Positions 63,048-64,000 of a stretch of 64,000 bases of DNA are shown in pieces. The notes under the pieces were generated by a model that was not told the origin of the DNA, ran no database searches, and saw nothing but the letters and a program-made list of their open reading frames with translations. Source of the DNA: Microbacterium aurantiacum. GTDB lineage: Bacteria; Actinomycetota; Actinomycetes; Actinomycetales; Microbacteriaceae. Both the position numbers and the translations under genes were made by a program. The stretch's first letter is position 1. Each line of letters starts with the position of its first letter. The stretch lies in NCBI RefSeq assembly GCF_002872075.1, contig NZ_PGGU01000007.1, forward strand, positions 124,001 to 188,000, written 5' to 3'.

Positions 63048-64000
63048 CTATAGGCCCCTCATCGTGATCATGTCCGCCATCCGTACGCTCCGGGCACCGG
63101 ACCCGAGCGCGCGGATCAGCAACTCTCGAGCGTGCAGGCCGAGAGGCTGCGCCGGAGCACCCATCGCCATGTAGAACCGGGCTCGGCTCTGGGTGCGGCG
63201 CGCGGCTCGTCTGCTGCGCCGCTCGAACCCGCGGAAGTCCGGTGTCCCCCGCCCCAGGGATTGCTCGATCCGTTCGGTGAGGCGCACGGCATCCAGCCAG
63301 CCGAGGTTCATCCCCTGTCCGCCGATCGGGCTGATCTCGTGCGCGGCATCCCCGAGGAGGATGACCCGTCCGACGACCGTGTGGGCGGCGAGATGCTGCG
63401 CCGCCCGGAACGCCGTCGGGCGGACGCCGTCCGGGACAGTCAGCCCGATACCGGTGCGCTCTTCGATCGCCGCGCGCATGTCAGCGGCATTCCAGCGGGT
63501 CCTCGTCGCGGTCGCTGCACCGCCCGACGCATCCCGCACCACCCAGCGCCGTGTGCCCCCGGGGAGCGGGAAGGACTCCACCAGCCCTCCGGGTTCGCAG
63601 TGCAGACGGGCACGGGAGTCGGCTTCGGGGTCGGCGATGTCCATCATCAGATACTCGGCGACACCCCGTCGCGGCTGCCATCCGACTCCGAGCATCTCGC
63701 GGATGCCGCTGCGCACGCCATCGGCTGCGACGAGGAAGGATGATGTGAGCTCACGCCGGACACCCCCGACGTCGACGGTCAGCCGGACGAAGTCGCCCTC
63801 GTCTCGGACGGCGAGTGCGTCGCAGCCCGACCGGAGAGCCGCCGGGGCCGCCTGTTCGAGTCGTTCACGCAGCAGGGCGCCGGTCCGATACTGCGGCAGG
63901 ACCAGGACCGGACGTTCAGGCCTGAAGTCGACGGAGGCCAACGTGCGGCCCCGGCTGAGCACGTCGCCCCCTTCCAGCGCCAGTGCCTCCGAACGCACGC
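63048..64000 (-). CDS. FAD-dependent monooxygenase (N-terminus outside window)
   Basis: The C-terminal 316 or more residues of a UbiH/PHBH-type aromatic or polyketide hydroxylase. The DG motif (VAADGVRSGIRE) and the second FAD motif (VILLGDAAHEISPIGGQGMNLGWLDAVRL) are present. The N-terminal GXGXXG dinucleotide motif must lie beyond base 64000. A C-terminal basic helical tail follows (RRSRRAARRTQSRARFYMAMG). It is convergent with the SIP gene. The substrate is unknown. Confidence 0.85.
   Translation of the reverse strand, partial: VRSEALALEGGDVLSRGRTLASVDFRPERPVLVLPQYRTGALLRERLEQAAPAALRSGCDALAVRDEGDFVRLTVDVGGVRRELTSSFLVAADGVRSGIREMLGVGWQPRRGVAEYLMMDIADPEADSRARLHCEPGGLVESFPLPGGTRRWVVRDASGGAATATRTRWNAADMRAAIEERTGIGLTVPDGVRPTAFRAAQHLAAHTVVGRVILLGDAAHEISPIGGQGMNLGWLDAVRLTERIEQSLGRGTPDFRGFERRSRRAARRTQSRARFYMAMGAPAQPLGLHARELLIRALGSGARSVRMADMITMRGL

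Noticed and set aside
1..64000. Mobile elements, CRISPR arrays, prophage, tRNA or rRNA genes
   Set aside because: I found no transposase or integrase frame, no regularly spaced repeats of CRISPR type, and no tRNA-like cloverleaf in the short intergenic gaps.

Overview
The window is high-GC chromosomal DNA from an actinobacterium. It is most likely a member of the Microbacteriaceae close to Microbacterium; this is inferred from protein character and gene order, not from a search. It is densely coding: no gap between genes exceeds about 275 bases, and I see no rRNA, tRNA, CRISPR array, insertion sequence or prophage. Many genes start at GTG and a few at TTG. A recurrent layout places a TANNNT -10 box six or seven bases before the start codon, which points to widespread leaderless transcription.

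Layout. Bases 1-2266 hold the end of an unrecognised gene, a stand-alone HhH-PHP phosphoesterase and trpD. Bases 2448-6831 are ctaE-qcrCAB, encoding cytochrome oxidase subunit III and the bc1 complex with a di-heme cytochrome c. Bases 6927-9909 are a small accessory stretch: an acetyltransferase, a rhodanese, and a divergent MarR regulator/MFS exporter pair with a clear operator array. Bases 9967-13512 are ctaC-ctaD-ctaF and an ErpA-type Fe-S carrier. Bases 13613-19718 hold an M20 peptidase, DUF3043, pyrD, nrdR, hisD and an unrecognised membrane protein. Next is dnaE (19787-23299), followed by an acetyltransferase, an RluD-type pseudouridine synthase and lspA.

The core of the window is the division and cell-wall cluster on the minus strand (25485-41689): mraZ, rsmH, ftsL-like, ftsI, murF, mraY, murD, ftsW, murG, murC, ftsQ, ftsZ, yggS, sepF, yggT, divIVA/wag31. 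murE is missing from its usual place between ftsI and murF. A MraZ-type operator sits upstream of mraZ. To the right come DUF3040, a polyprenyl diphosphate synthase, an Rv2175c-like DNA-binding protein, a LysM wall protein behind an MtrA-like repeat array, a PknL-like PASTA kinase, class II DAHP synthase, an acyltransferase and an acyl-CoA ligase. This broadly follows the M. tuberculosis Rv2145c-Rv2200c neighbourhood, as I recall it.

The right end (51397-64000) has peptide deformylase, an EspI-like MinD ATPase, pyruvate carboxylase, a ParA ATPase, two MerR-type regulators (one FtsR-like), a GarA/OdhI-like FHA protein, CopC, dihydrolipoamide dehydrogenase, a siderophore-interacting protein and a truncated FAD monooxygenase. 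Two themes link the window: wall synthesis and division with their kinase and MraZ/MtrA/FtsR control, and aerobic respiration with 2-oxoacid metabolism (bc1-aa3, Pyc, FHA protein, Lpd).
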